A stretch of 64,000 nt of DNA from Pseudarthrobacter sp. Fe7 (GCA_024372495.1 CP099977.1:3100001-3164000); one strand, 5' to 3'; positions 1 to 10,421 are shown, numbered from the stretch's first letter. Notes: generated from the letters alone by a model not told the origin. Numbers and translations are program-made.

Positions 1-233
1 ATAGCTGCGTGCTGGGCCAAAAGTTTCCTGGCATGTTTGAGGAGCACTTCTCCCTCAGCCGTGAGCTGTACGTTTCGGGAGTTGCGGACGAACAACTGAG
101 TCCTGCATTCCTCTTCCAGTTTACGGATCTGCTGACTCAGAGGTGGCTGAGCCATGTGCAGCCGCTCCGCGGCACGGTTGAAATGAAGCTCCTCGGCCAC
201 AGCAACGAACAGTTCCAGACGACGAATGTTCAC
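1..233 (-). CDS. LysR-family transcriptional regulator, N-terminal part (cut by window edge)
   Basis: Reading the minus strand from a GTG at 233 gives a typical LysR winged helix-turn-helix: MNIRRLELFVAVAEELHF, then AAERLHMAQPPLSQQIRKLE, then LFVRNSR. Only the first 77 residues are inside the window; the effector-binding domain lies outside. The gene is divergent from the aldehyde dehydrogenase operon starting at 352, the usual LysR arrangement for controlling a neighbouring catabolic operon. The inducer cannot be deduced. Confidence 0.9.
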   Translation of the reverse strand, partial: MNIRRLELFVAVAEELHFNRAAERLHMAQPPLSQQIRKLEEECRTQLFVRNSRNVQLTAEGEVLLKHARKLLAQHAA

Positions 234-351
234 AAAACCAAGACTAACCAGATATCGATACGCGTCAAATGGATACTTCAATGAGTAGCTTTAGCGGTCT
301 ACCGTTGAGGGTGAGAACAGTCATCCCACTACAGAACTAAGAGGTTCCAGA
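234..351. promoter_or_regulatory. Divergent promoter region between LysR gene and catabolic operon
   Basis: This 118-base gap separates two divergent start codons, so it should hold both promoters and the LysR site. An AGAGG sequence about 8 bases before the ATG at 352 can serve as ribosome binding site. I could not pick out -35/-10 boxes with confidence. Confidence 0.5.
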
Positions 352-1811
352 ATGCCCGTAATGACCAAACCTGCGAGCAGCTTTATCAACGGAAGCTGGG
401 TTGCAGGGACCGGGCCAACGACGTCCCGGTACAACCCGTCCGCCCCGGGGGAAGCGGTCACCATATATCACCAGGCAAGTTCCGAAGAGCTGGCCCAGGC
501 CATCGACGCTGCCTCTGCAGCGGCGCCCGCATGGGACCGGTTGGGGATTCTGGCCCGGGGAAGGATTCTGGCGGCTGCGGCCGCGCTCATCCGGGAACGC
601 CGCGACGACATAGCCCGGGTCATGACGGCCGAACATGGCAAGCCCTTGGCGGAGTCCAGACTGGAAGTTGACGCTTCGGCCGATACGTTCGAGTACCACG
701 CGGGGTCGGCACGGAACCCGGTGGGCACTGCGTACCCTTCCAGTCATCCGGATGAACGGATCCTGACAGTGCGGCGTCCCCTGGGCATCATCGCAGTCAT
801 CACTCCTTGGAATTTCCCACTGCAGATTCCCGCCTGGAAGATTGCCCCTTCCCTGCTGCATGGCAACACCGTGGTCTGGAAGTCCGCAAGCCCCACGCCC
901 GGAGTATCGGTCCTGCTCATGGAAATCCTTGCCGACGCCGGCGTTCCGGCAGGTGTCGCGAACCTTCTCCTCGGGCCGGGCCCGCTGGGTTCTGAACTTG
1001 TTTCCCATCCGTCCGTCGCGGGCGTGACCTTTACCGGATCCGTTCCTGTGGGGCACCACATCCGCGGGATTGTCTGCGGCCGGGGGCCAAACTGCAGATG
1101 GAACTGGGTGGACACAACGCCACTCTTGTCCTGCCCGACGCCGACGTCGAACTGGCCGCATCCAGCGCCATTAAAGCCGCGATGGGATCCACGGGCCAGA
1201 AGTGCACGGCCACCCGCCGGATCATCTTGGTCGGCGACGGGCACGAAGAATTCCTGGACCGGCTCAAAGAAAAAGTCGCAGCCCTTGTCCTCGGCCCGGG
1301 CACAGACCCCTCAGTGCAGATCGGGCCCGTCATTTCGGCCGCCGCCCGGGATGAAATCAACGCAGCGATCAACACAGCAGTTGCCGAGGGCGGGCACATC
1401 CTGGCGCAAGCCCCTGCGCCGACTTCAGAAGGGCATTACGTCCAGCCCACCGTGCTGACCGGCCCGCCCTCCCTGGCAATCTGCCGTGAAGAGGTCTTCG
1501 GACCTGTGGTCACAGTTCTGCGCGCCGCCACCCTTGATGAAGCCATTGCGCTGGCGAACAATACCGAATTTGGCCTTACCGCCTCGGTATTCACCAGCGA
1601 TGAGCGCACCGCCCGGAAGTGTGTGACCTACTTGGATGCCGGGCTCGTGAAGGTCAACGCGCCCTCAACCGGTTCAGAGCTCCACGCGCCCTTCGGCGGA
1701 ATGAAGGATTCAACCTTCGCCGGCCCCCGGGAACAGAACAGCGCCGCGGCCGCAGCATTCTTCACCCACGAAAAGACCGCCTACCTGCGCCTGGCACCCG
1801 AGAAAGCATGA
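352..1811 (+). pseudogene. NAD(P)-dependent aldehyde dehydrogenase, frameshifted
   Basis: The two halves together give an aldehyde dehydrogenase of about 486 residues, the normal family length. The first half (352 to about 1080) contains the PWNFPLQIPAWKIAPSL cofactor-binding segment. The second half has the general base Glu in ELGGHNA (about residue 250) and the nucleophile Cys in GQKCTA (about 284), with the usual 34-residue spacing, then EEVFGPVV. A net loss of one base between about 1060 and 1095, next to a GGGGG run, changes frame. The C-terminal part (FGGMKDSTFAGPREQ) is like alpha-ketoglutarate-semialdehyde dehydrogenases, but substrate is not certain. Its stop overlaps the next gene's ATG (ATGA at 1808). 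Probably a functional gene with a sequencing indel. Confidence 0.85.
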
Positions 1812-3533
1812 TCATGACCCTTCAGGACGAACGAACCAATCAAGGACTCCGCGCCCCGGAAGAGGTGCTCTCAAGCGCTGACATGAACGGGGCGTGGGCG
1901 ACCCGCCACAGCTTTGCCCGCACCATGCTCCGCCGCGCCGCCGCCCGCAAATGGGCTATCACCAGGACCCGGCTGGACCTGGACGCAGAAGCACGGGGCA
2001 CTGCCGTCTACACGGTGAACGCAGAAGGCCGGCAGCTGAGCTTCATCGCTTTCTGCCGCACCTTGGAAGAAAGCGAACGCACCGACCGGGTCATCGCCGA
2101 CGCCTGGGACGTGACAGCCGCCCTCATCGAAGGAAACCTCACACCCGAGCGAGAAGCGGAGCCTGCGGCGTAACGTCCCAATCCAGGAACGAGGCCGAGT
2201 AGATCCGGAAACGATCATTCTGACCCGGGCCAACCGCAGCGCACGCTTCTTCGACTATGTCAGCGACTGCCTGGCCTCCGGGTCGCAGCCCGACGTCGAC
2301 ACCATCGGCCCCAGCCCGTACCTGATCCGCAGCACCGCGTTCTACGGCAACGGAAAATTCGGGCTCAAGGAATTCACGGACATCCCCGACGACCACCCGC
2401 TCGCCGTACCCTACCGCTCGCAGATGCTGGCCGCTTGGCTGCTGCGTGAACTGAGCATGGACATGGTTGAACACGTTGCCCGCACCAAAGCTAGGGCAAC
2501 CGGGACGAAAGCGGTCCCGCTTGATGAGGCGTGGAGCCGCTACCTTGGCCTGGGCAACGCCACCGGACTGGGCATGGTCCCATTCGTGATCAACCATCCG
2601 GACTACCTTGACGCCTGGTGCCGGATGCGGGAAATTCCACTCGCCGCCGGACTCGGCCGGGACTACACCCCGGATCATCCGGACCTTTCCCGCGTTGCCG
2701 AACTTCTCACCCGCGCCGATCGGCACCTTGGGGAGAAGCACGCGCTCAATACCGCACCGTTCCTCCCCAGCGGGGCCATCAGGCCCCAGCTGCAGCAACT
2801 CCTGAAAGCGCTGAAGGACTACATAAACACAGCGTCGGAGCCAGCCTCCGTCCTTGCACGCCTGCACGAGACGGCCGCCAGGATGAGTCCCGAGGCCCGG
2901 GGGATCTTTGCCTCGATCGTCATCGAACTGCGTTCCGACTTCGACGAAAACGCCGAGGCCCTGCTCAGGGTGGACGGTCCTGCCCCGTTTGACACTGCCA
3001 TGCAGTGCTGGGAACTAAAGCAGGTGCTGGATGCGAACTATGCCTGGGCCCGAAGCTACGACTTTTCCGATCCGGAAAGGACCCGGTATTACTGGTTCTC
3101 CTCAGCAGCGAATGAAGAACCGCGACGTGCACGGCGCATTACCCGGCCCGTGGGGACAGCCGAGCACTGCACTGATATCGTCCGCCGTGTCAACGCTCTC
3201 GCCACCGACCTTGAACGGTTCCCGGCGAGCCGCAGCCTCGCGGAGTTCCTCCTCGCACACCCCGGCCACCGATTCGCCGCGGCCCGGGTCCAACAGACAC
3301 GCCCCTACGTCTATGGGGAACTCCACGACAACCTCATCGACGGGGAATTCCTGCCCCTCAGCACCCAGCGCTTTCAGCTGGCCACCTACGGAATGAACAA
3401 CTTCAGCCCCCAGTCCACCGATTGGCTCCGCGTGACCCTGTTCAGTGGGGCTCCCCGCGCCATGGACATCAACGCCGGAACAGACGAGGACGACTGGCTG
3501 TTTCCCACAGCGCCGAAGGAGCAGGGACAGTGA
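1808..3533 (+). pseudogene. Uncharacterised protein of about 575 aa, frameshifted
   Basis: An N-terminal piece (1808-2173) and a C-terminal piece open from about 2150 to 3533 read as one protein interrupted near 2150-2165 by one extra base (or two missing). Evidence: the second frame continues with coherent protein (RSLRRNVPIQERGRV, LTRANRSARFFDYVSD) long before its first ATG at 2424, with no start codon of its own. I recognise no catalytic motif; the protein is soluble, rich in Arg, Ala and Leu. It sits between an aldehyde dehydrogenase and a dipeptidase-like gene, overlapping both by 4 bases, so it is translationally coupled and probably an enzyme of the same pathway. I recall similar proteins beside dipeptidase and RidA genes in other bacteria, but cannot name a function. 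Confidence 0.65.
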
Positions 3534-4522
3534 GCCTCCACGAACAGCTGACCGTCGTCGACGGTCTCCAAATCAGCAACTGGAGCCGCCCCGTTCTGGA
3601 AGAATTGCGTACCGGTGGTGTCACCGCAGTCAACGCCACCTGCGCAGTCTGGGAAAATGCGGCGGACGCCCTCCGGTCACTCGGTCAGTGGCTGGAGCTG
3701 GTCAACCGCAACCCGGACCTCGTGTTCCTGGCCACGTCCGGGGCAGACATCGAAACCGCAAAGGAACAAAACAGGATCGCCGTGTTCCTGGGATTCCAAA
3801 ACGCGAGCCCGTTCGAAGACGACTACCGCTACGTCGAACTCTTTCACCGACTCGGTGTCCGGATTGCCCAGCTGACCTACAACAACCAAAACCTCATCGG
3901 CAGCGGCTGCTTTGAATCCGACGACGCCGGCTTAACCCGCTACGGCAGGGTAATCGTGGAAGAAATGAACCGGGTCGGCATGCTCATCGACCTCTCCCAC
4001 GTCGGTTACCAGACCAGCCGCGATGCCATCGATGCCTCCTCGGTCCCCGTCTCCGTCACCCACTCCAACCCACTGTGGTTCTTTGACACCCCCAGGAACA
4101 AACCCCACGACGTCATCCAGCCCCTGGTGGACCGGGGTGGCGTTATCGGCTGCTGCCTCTACCCCACCGTCAGCGGAGGGGAACACATCACCCTCGAAAG
4201 CTTCTGCACCATGGTCGCCCGGACAGTAGACCAATACGGTCCCGCAAGCGTGGGAATCGGCAGCGACTGCACCCGCGGCTGGGACCAGGAGTTCGTCGGC
4301 TGGCTCCGCAACGGCCGCTGGCAACCCACCGACCCGCAGAACACGCCTACCTGGCCTCTCTGGCCGAACTGGTTCACCGGCCCCTCGGACTTCCCCCAAC
4401 TCACTGACGGCCTGGCAGCTGCAGGGCTGACAGATCACACCGTTGCAGCTGTCATGGGCGGCAACTGGGCCCGGCTCTTCACAGAAGTTATGGACACAAC
4501 AAAGGAACCCGCGCATGCCTGA
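3530..4522 (+). CDS. M19 (membrane/renal dipeptidase) family protein with altered metal site
   Basis: 330 residues from a GTG at 3530 that overlaps the previous stop (GTGA). The M19 fold is recognisable from VVDG near the start, DLSHVG with His157, SVTHSN with His178, and the RN..D region at 189-194. In active renal dipeptidases the first motif is DGHxD; here it is DGLQIS, so the His and Asp ligands at 13 and 15 are missing, and the bridging Glu position reads Gln (GFQN, Q90). The two later His ligands remain. It may bind one metal or act on a non-peptide amide. No signal peptide or membrane segment is visible, so it is cytoplasmic. Fourth gene of the catabolic operon. Confidence 0.85.
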   Translation: MSLHEQLTVVDGLQISNWSRPVLEELRTGGVTAVNATCAVWENAADALRSLGQWLELVNRNPDLVFLATSGADIETAKEQNRIAVFLGFQNASPFEDDYRYVELFHRLGVRIAQLTYNNQNLIGSGCFESDDAGLTRYGRVIVEEMNRVGMLIDLSHVGYQTSRDAIDASSVPVSVTHSNPLWFFDTPRNKPHDVIQPLVDRGGVIGCCLYPTVSGGEHITLESFCTMVARTVDQYGPASVGIGSDCTRGWDQEFVGWLRNGRWQPTDPQNTPTWPLWPNWFTGPSDFPQLTDGLAAAGLTDHTVAAVMGGNWARLFTEVMDTTKEPAHA

Positions 4523-5246
4523 CACCATCACCGCGCCCCACGGCCAGCAGACAGACCGAAGGATCCACGTCCAGCCCCGTGAGATCAAAGAAGCGGCATT
4601 TCGGTCCCTCTGCGCCGCCGGCGCGGACCCCATCGAAGCCCAGGAAGGAGCCCTCGCAGTCCTTCGCGCCGAAACCAAAACACACGGCGGGCTGCGGCTC
4701 CTGACAGAACTACTCGATGCTAACTGGACAACACCGGCCCCCACAGCAGTCGCCACTGAAACATCCTGGATGGGCGGCCAGTTGCGGGAGCTAGACTCAG
4801 CCGGGCAACCACCGCTGCGGACCGCGCTCCAACTCCTTGACCTCACCTACGCCGCCCCGGCCGGAGAAGTATCCGTGATCCGCACCTCGCAGACCAATAT
4901 CCCGGCACCCCTTTGGAATGACCTGCTGATTAGGCACACCGCTGCCCTGGGCCGCCAGATCGTCATCACCACGGCCCATGCCATGTCAACCGGAGACAAC
5001 GATGCCGTTGAGTACCTCACGGTCCGAAATAACGCGGTCTCTAACACGCAAACAGTGGAATCGGAAGCGGTCGCAGCCCTCCTGCCGAAGACCGCCGGTA
5101 ACAGCGTCGTCGTGATGGCGTTGCCCGACCCCATCCACACCAGCCCACATACAGCCGCTGTCGCCCCCAAGCCACTGCAAATGCAGGAGAAAGAATGGCA
5201 GAGCATGTACCAGATGTCCCGGAAATACCTGGTGCCGGACACATGA
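4515..5246 (+). CDS. Hypothetical protein in catabolic operon
   Basis: 243 residues from the ATG at 4515, overlapping the dipeptidase-like gene by 8 bases and the RidA gene by 4 bases. The N-terminal helices (EIKEAAFRSLCAAGADPIEA) look like the opening helices of Ldh2/malate-dehydrogenase-type or DUF3726 proteins, but this similarity is weak. No signal peptide, membrane segment or nucleotide-binding loop is visible. Function unknown; tight coupling to the neighbours says it belongs to the same pathway. Confidence 0.7.
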   Translation: MPDTITAPHGQQTDRRIHVQPREIKEAAFRSLCAAGADPIEAQEGALAVLRAETKTHGGLRLLTELLDANWTTPAPTAVATETSWMGGQLRELDSAGQPPLRTALQLLDLTYAAPAGEVSVIRTSQTNIPAPLWNDLLIRHTAALGRQIVITTAHAMSTGDNDAVEYLTVRNNAVSNTQTVESEAVAALLPKTAGNSVVVMALPDPIHTSPHTAAVAPKPLQMQEKEWQSMYQMSRKYLVPDT

Positions 5247-5623
5247 GCATTATCACCCGGACACAGTTCACCGACGGCAAGCCCCGGCCCTACTCCGCAT
5301 CCGCCACAACCGGCGGCATCATCTACCTGTGCGGGCAGATACCGGCTCGAGCAGACGGCACCGTCCCGCCAGACATCGCCGGACAGGTAACACAGGCCTT
5401 CGACAACCTCGAAGCCGCCCTTAAGGATGCAGGGTCCAGCCTCTCCCACCTGCTCAAACTCACCGTCTTCCTGGCCGACCTTGACGAATTCGATAACTAC
5501 AACGCCGCCTACCTCACCAGGCTCAGCGGCCACCCACTGCCTCCCCGCACCACCGTTCAGGTAGCCCGGTTCAGAGGCGAAAAACGCATCGAGATCGATG
5601 CCGTAGCAGCCCACGCAGCATAG
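5243..5623 (+). CDS. RidA/YjgF-family enamine/imine deaminase
   Basis: 126 residues, the standard RidA length. The typical pattern is present: YLCGQIPARADG, then QAFDNLEAALKDAG, then PPRTTVQVARF near the C-terminus, where the first Arg binds the carboxylate of the imine or enamine substrate in this family. RidA proteins hydrolyse reactive enamines or imines released during amino-acid breakdown, and operon-bound members often act on a pathway intermediate. The ATG at 5243 overlaps the preceding stop. A transporter gene follows. Confidence 0.9.
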   Translation: MSIITRTQFTDGKPRPYSASATTGGIIYLCGQIPARADGTVPPDIAGQVTQAFDNLEAALKDAGSSLSHLLKLTVFLADLDEFDNYNAAYLTRLSGHPLPPRTTVQVARFRGEKRIEIDAVAAHAA

Positions 5624-5690
5624 CCGCGCCACACCCACAGATCTGTTGGGTTACCAACGTCGCTTTCCCTCCTCCCAGATCGGAACCACC

Positions 5691-7052
5691 ATGCTTTCCC
5701 AAGCCCCCGCACCAGCATCCCAAATGACCATCGACTCAGCACCGCTGAACTCCTTCCACAAACGCCTCACCCTCTTCAGCTCAGGAGGACCGTTCCTGGA
5801 CGGATACATCCTGGCCATCATCGGCATCGCCCTCGTCCAAATCATCCCCGCCTGGCAAATGAATGACTGGTGGAACGGGCTCATCGGCGCCTCTGCCCTT
5901 GTCGGCGTATTCCTGGGCGGCCTAATCTTCGGCAACATCACCGACAAAATCGGCCGCAAACTCATGTACACGATCGACCTCATGGCCATCATCGTGTTCT
6001 CCATCGCCCAGTTCTTCGTCCAGGAACCCTGGCAGCTCTTCGTCCTGCGGCTCCTCATCGGCGTAGCCGTCGGCGCTGACTATCCCATCGCCACCTCCCT
6101 CGTCGCGGAATTCGTGCCCAAAAACTGGCGTGCCCGGCTTCTTGGCGGCCTCAACGCCATGTGGTTCGTCGGCGCTACCGTCGCAGCGTTCGTCGGCTAC
6201 TGGCTCCTCTCCCTCGAAGACGGATGGCGCTGGATGCTACTCTCCTCCGCCGTACCGGCCGTTCTGATCCTCATCGCCCGGGCCACCATCCCCGAATCCC
6301 CACACTGGCTCGTCGGCAAAGGCCGCCACCAAGAAGCACTCGAAATCCTGAACAAAACTATCGGCGAAGGCGCCACACTGGACGGCATCACCGCCCACGA
6401 CCCGAACGCCGCAAAACTCAGCACCGCGAAGGCATTCAAACTCGTCCTGACCGGCGGATACCTGCACCGGGTCGTGTTCATCTCCATCTTCTGGACCTGC
6501 ACCATCGTCACCCTGTTCTCCATCTACGCCTTCGGACCCCAAATCCTGGCCCTGTTCAACCTCCAGTCCGGCGACGAAGCCAACATCGGCTACGGCCTGA
6601 TTAACCTGTTCTTCCTCGTCGGCAACATCGTCGCCCTCCTCGTCGTAGACAAACTCGGCCGCCGCCCAGTCCTGATCTGGGGCTTCATCCTCTCCGGCGT
6701 CGGACTCATCTTCCTCGCCATCTTCCCCAACGCGCCCCTAGCCCTGATCGCCCTGGCCTTCGCCTTCTACGCCATCTTCAACGGAGGCCCCTCCATCCTG
6801 GAATGGATCTACCCCAATGAGCTCTTCCCCACCAAAGTCCGCGCCACCGCCGTCGGACTCTGCACCGGAACCAGCCGCATCGGCGCCGCCATCGGCACCT
6901 TCGCCACTCCCCTGGCGCTGACCCACCTCGGCCTTTCCGGCACCATGTGGATCGCCGCCACAATCGCCCTGCTCGGCGCAGCCGTCAGCTTCGCCATGGC
7001 CCCCGAAACAAAAGGTCAAAACCTCGAACAAGCAGCCGCTCTCCACGCGTGA
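5691..7052 (+). CDS. MFS transporter (metabolite:H+ symporter type)
   Basis: 453 residues with twelve hydrophobic segments. The first cytoplasmic loop has the MFS motif DKIGRK and the second half has DKLGRRP. The segment GADYPIATSLVAEFVPKNWR is typical of the sugar-porter / aromatic-acid / organic-anion branch. I chose ATG 5691 because the upstream in-frame stretch from 5646 lacks a good ribosome site. Last gene of the operon, so it probably imports the substrate. A strong hairpin follows 17 bases after the stop. Confidence 0.9.
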   Translation: MLSQAPAPASQMTIDSAPLNSFHKRLTLFSSGGPFLDGYILAIIGIALVQIIPAWQMNDWWNGLIGASALVGVFLGGLIFGNITDKIGRKLMYTIDLMAIIVFSIAQFFVQEPWQLFVLRLLIGVAVGADYPIATSLVAEFVPKNWRARLLGGLNAMWFVGATVAAFVGYWLLSLEDGWRWMLLSSAVPAVLILIARATIPESPHWLVGKGRHQEALEILNKTIGEGATLDGITAHDPNAAKLSTAKAFKLVLTGGYLHRVVFISIFWTCTIVTLFSIYAFGPQILALFNLQSGDEANIGYGLINLFFLVGNIVALLVVDKLGRRPVLIWGFILSGVGLIFLAIFPNAPLALIALAFAFYAIFNGGPSILEWIYPNELFPTKVRATAVGLCTGTSRIGAAIGTFATPLALTHLGLSGTMWIAATIALLGAAVSFAMAPETKGQNLEQAAALHA

Positions 7053-7069
7053 ACCAACTACTAGAACAA

Positions 7070-7109
7070 AGTGGGAGTAGCCGTTCCTTAGGGACGTGCT
7101 GCTCCCGCT
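7070..7109 (+). terminator. Hairpin terminator after the catabolic operon
   Basis: Left arm AGTGGGAGTAGCCGTTCC (7070-7087), loop TTA, right arm 7091-7109. I count 18 base pairs including three G-U pairs and one bulged T at 7097. There is no T run, as is common for actinobacterial terminators. Confidence 0.75.
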
Positions 7110-7600
7110 TCGCTGGAGGATGACTCGCAGTTTGGGCCCACTTCCCAGCAACCTTTTCTGTTGGCGGCCTTAGGAGCGCGAAAGTGTGCGGTGGAAGGCA
7201 GCCAAGGCCTCGTGCGTCCACGGCATCGAGCGACAAACCTTCGGGCGGCTCGCGGCCAGGCCCACCAGAGGGTCCAAAGCCCTTTGAACCATTCCGCCCG
7301 GAGTGTTGCGTTCAGGGCACGTTCACCGTGCATTTCATCGTGCGGGGAAACCGTGCGTATCGAGGCCAGCGTTGGCAACGATGCGGAAAGCATGCCTGGC
7401 TCCACGCCTAGCGACCGGCTTACGGGCGGTGGGAAAGAGCCTTCAAGCATAGGTCCACCTCGCGGACGTGTACCGAAGCGCCGTGGATGCCAGTTCGCGG
7501 GAAGGGCAACAGATCACAAGCCGCCTCCCGCGCGGCAAGGGGTTATGAGACCGCGCTGGCTGCGTGATGTTCGCGTCGCTATGTCGCCTACGATCCTCCT
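7110..7600. other. Intergenic stretch, no gene recognised
   Basis: Open frames here (for example 7161-7604) give low-complexity Arg/Pro/Ser-rich translations without family features. I see no RNA gene. The promoter of the gene at 7601 should lie near the end. Confidence 0.5.
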
Positions 7601-8401
7601 ATGAGTGAACTCCGATTGGAATCCGTCGCCCCCGATTCGTCAGAACTCCGGTTGGATTTCCCGGCCCCCTATTCGGAACTTTCAAAGAGACCGGAATCGT
7701 TTGAGTTCAAATGGAAGCTCCTGAACTACGTCTTTGCATTACCGGATCCGTCCGAATTTCCGGTCTTGACCCGTCCGTTGTCGGCCGAGGTGCTCAATGC
7801 CGTTGACCGATACATTCATGCGTGCAGAACAATGGCAGGGTACTCCTTGCTTGTGGCGGATCGCAGCCTGCAGCTCAGCAGAGCATCCCTCTTTGAACCC
7901 GTCGCCGTGTCCGTGGATATGCCGTCTGATGAGGTCATCCGCGGTTTCGTGACTTTATTCCGGCAGCTCAGCACGGACGATACCGCCAGTTTTGGTGTAG
8001 TCAAGAACCACAACCGCGATGCGGTTCTAGCCGAAGGTGGCGTACTTGCGGCGAGCGGGCGGAGGACCATCAAGCTATGGCAGGCTGCGAGGGCGAAATT
8101 GTTGGAGACTTCGCTGGATGATCTAGCTCAAATGAAAGCCCTTGAAGCTACGTGGCCTAAGGGCCTGTCCATCCCGAAATCTGAAAGCACATACACGCCT
8201 GCAATGCTCATCGACCTGTTCCAGTACGGCGAATATATTCACTGGGACGGGCGCCGGCAGGATCACGAAGCTATCTTCAGGACTCCTGCCCTAGGCGCCC
8301 TCCTGGAGTTCAAGTTCCAGAACGCTCAGATCGGCCTGACTCACCTCTACCTCGGGTTCGCCAAACTGGCTGAGGCAGCGGTATCCGGTCCGAAACGTTA
8401 G
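7601..8401 (+). CDS. Hypothetical protein (266 aa)
   Basis: Soluble protein, no signal peptide or membrane segment, no recognised motif. It is predicted mainly helical, with LSAEVLNAVDRYIHACRT in the middle and a Trp/Tyr-rich segment (YGEYIHWDGRRQDHE) near residue 210. It lies between the operon terminator and, tail-to-tail, the Mrr-like nuclease gene, at the start of an accessory-looking region. The lower GC of this stretch compared with both sides suggests horizontal acquisition. Confidence 0.75.
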   Translation: MSELRLESVAPDSSELRLDFPAPYSELSKRPESFEFKWKLLNYVFALPDPSEFPVLTRPLSAEVLNAVDRYIHACRTMAGYSLLVADRSLQLSRASLFEPVAVSVDMPSDEVIRGFVTLFRQLSTDDTASFGVVKNHNRDAVLAEGGVLAASGRRTIKLWQAARAKLLETSLDDLAQMKALEATWPKGLSIPKSESTYTPAMLIDLFQYGEYIHWDGRRQDHEAIFRTPALGALLEFKFQNAQIGLTHLYLGFAKLAEAAVSGPKR

Positions 8402-8602
8402 CGCCCGGTGGGAGACCGGCTAGCGGGCACGGGCTAGAAGTGGACCCAAGCGGAAGATTCACGGCGGCGATTTCCTCAGACGTGAACGCCTCCTTGTTCT
8501 CGGACAGCAAGTCGGCGCTGCGCGACCCTGGCGGTCTCGCGCCTATGACCTGCTGCCGATGTTCGGCAGCGAGGGTCGGCTTTACGCCGCTCGGCCAGGC
8601 GT

Positions 8603-10286
8603 TTATGGTTCGAAAAACCCCGGGAGGTCCCAGCGAGTCGTTTCTGAAGGCGGCTCTGGGCCTTGCCATTTCTCCGGCATGAAGGCGCGGAAGAGGCTGC
8701 CATCAGTCGGGACAAATTTCATGGTCGTCCCGGCGGCTTGGCCGGCGGAGATCTTGCCCAGAACTGTTTCCGCGTCCTCCAGCCTCACGCTTGGGTGGAA
8801 CAGGATGATCTGTCCCAGCATGAGCTTGCGGTTACCTATCTGGATGGCGAAGTCGTCCCATTGCGTTTGTAGGCTGAGTGCGCCAGCGGTTACCGTCTCC
8901 CTGAATCCAGGATGATCAGCGCCCGTATGATTTGCGGTAATCGTGCTGGCGTCAGGGAAGAACGAGCATTTGCCGTCCAAGAGCAGTCGGGCCAAGCGGA
9001 GGATTATCCGCTCCTCGCCAGTCATATTTTCTGGGATCGCGAATCTCTGCCGTGTGTGAGTCTGTACGCGATCGAGATCTTCGGCTAAGGCTCGGGCCGC
9101 GGCTAAAATCTCTGGTTCCGGAGCCTGGGCGTTGCTCTGGATTCCGCCATCGGACAATTTCTTTGCCCTGGATAGCTATCGCCGCAGCAGGAAGGCTGTT
9201 CAGCTCGGTGTGCAGGTTGAGAAGTTCGAGAGCGGCCCGGGGATGTAAGCCCTTAATGTTGAAGTTGTAGTCGATGGTGCATTCGGTCCCATTGTCCTTC
9301 GGGAAAAGGAAGCGGATTTTCATGGCTCCGCCGAAGCTGGCCTCGACCGACCATCCCCGTGATGCAGAGCCTATGTGCTCAACGGTTCCCTCCCACGAAC
9401 TCAGGACCGAGGCATCAGGCGACATAAATTGCAGTTCGACGGGCTCGCCCTTGTGCGGTGATTCCTCAGCTGGTCGCCACGCTATTTCTCCCTTTTCGTC
9501 AACCGTTTTGAGCCATTCCGGGCCACGGAATTTGACCCGTTTAACGACGTCAGCGGGAATTTTGATGACTTCGCTGGTACCGAATCCCAAAGAACGCATG
9601 ACACTTTCGCCCAATTCTTGATGAGCCGGCCCGAAGGTGCCCTCAAAGCTCACTGCTATCGGTGAGTCCTCGGCGGCGCGGGGGTGTTTCGCTACAACCG
9701 CGTAGTTCACCTGCCCTCTGACCATAGAAGGCTCGATTGTCCAGTCAGGATCGAGGGTATCCGCGGCGGTTTTAAGTCGAAGCATGCGATGCCCGAGGTC
9801 GCGTAGTCCGTTGGCCAATATTGCCGGTTCCACGTTGTAGTCCTTTGCGGCCTCACGAAGCTGGTCCCGAACGAAGTAGCCTTCGAGATCAGGGTGCCTG
9901 GCCATCAGGTCATTAAGCTCGGCCCGATCGATCCACGAAACCTTTACCCGGTTCCCCTTGCGCAGTGTTGATAGGAAGTCCCGTTCCCCCGGGGTGAGAT
10001 TCGCCGGTACGACGAGCACCCATTCTGAAGGTTTTTGCTTCAACGCTTGATCAAAAGACTTCCGTATCTGCCTACGACGGGAAGCATTGGCCGCAGGAAA
10101 GCCGTCCGGAAAAAACTTCAGCTGGAAGATCCGCTTTTGGTCGTCGTGAGTCACGACGATATCCTGGCCACCGTCGCCGCCTCGGCCGTTAACGACCCAC
10201 ACCTCTGCGGCCGGGAACTTCCGTTTGATCAGAGCTTCGGCGATCTCGTCGAACTGGGGCTGGGCTAGGTGGGACCAATTAATCAA
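8603..10286 (-). pseudogene. Mrr-like restriction-endonuclease-fold protein, frameshifted
   Basis: The N-terminal domain shows the PD-(D/E)XK pattern of Mrr-type nucleases: Glu14 in FDEIAEAL, Asp42 in GRGGDGGQDI, and Gln55/Lys57 in IFQLKF. Such domains cut DNA, often modified DNA. The remaining 500 residues are unknown and partly beta-rich. I start at the TTG at 10286 (MINWSHLAQPQF), since homologues begin just before this segment; an open frame extends to 10463 but has non-protein-like sequence. Near 9150 an extra A in an AAA run shifts the frame; the second frame continues as DGGIQSNAQAPEPE and ends at 8603. No methyltransferase gene is adjacent, so it is either a type IV-like nuclease or an isolated defence gene. 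Confidence 0.75.
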
Positions 10287-10421
10287 GGGGTCCCCATGTT
10301 TCCGCGAGCATCGATGTAGCAACCTCTTTGGTCTGCAGCTTCTGATCTTATGATTATTCCTGAATGGGGGTTCGAAAGACGCTGTTTCATAGTGTGCGTT
10401 GGATTGACTATGCCAACCTTT

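Noticed and set aside
7161..7604. 147-codon plus-strand frame
   Set aside because: Arg/Pro/Ser-rich low-complexity translation in the gap before the real gene at 7601.
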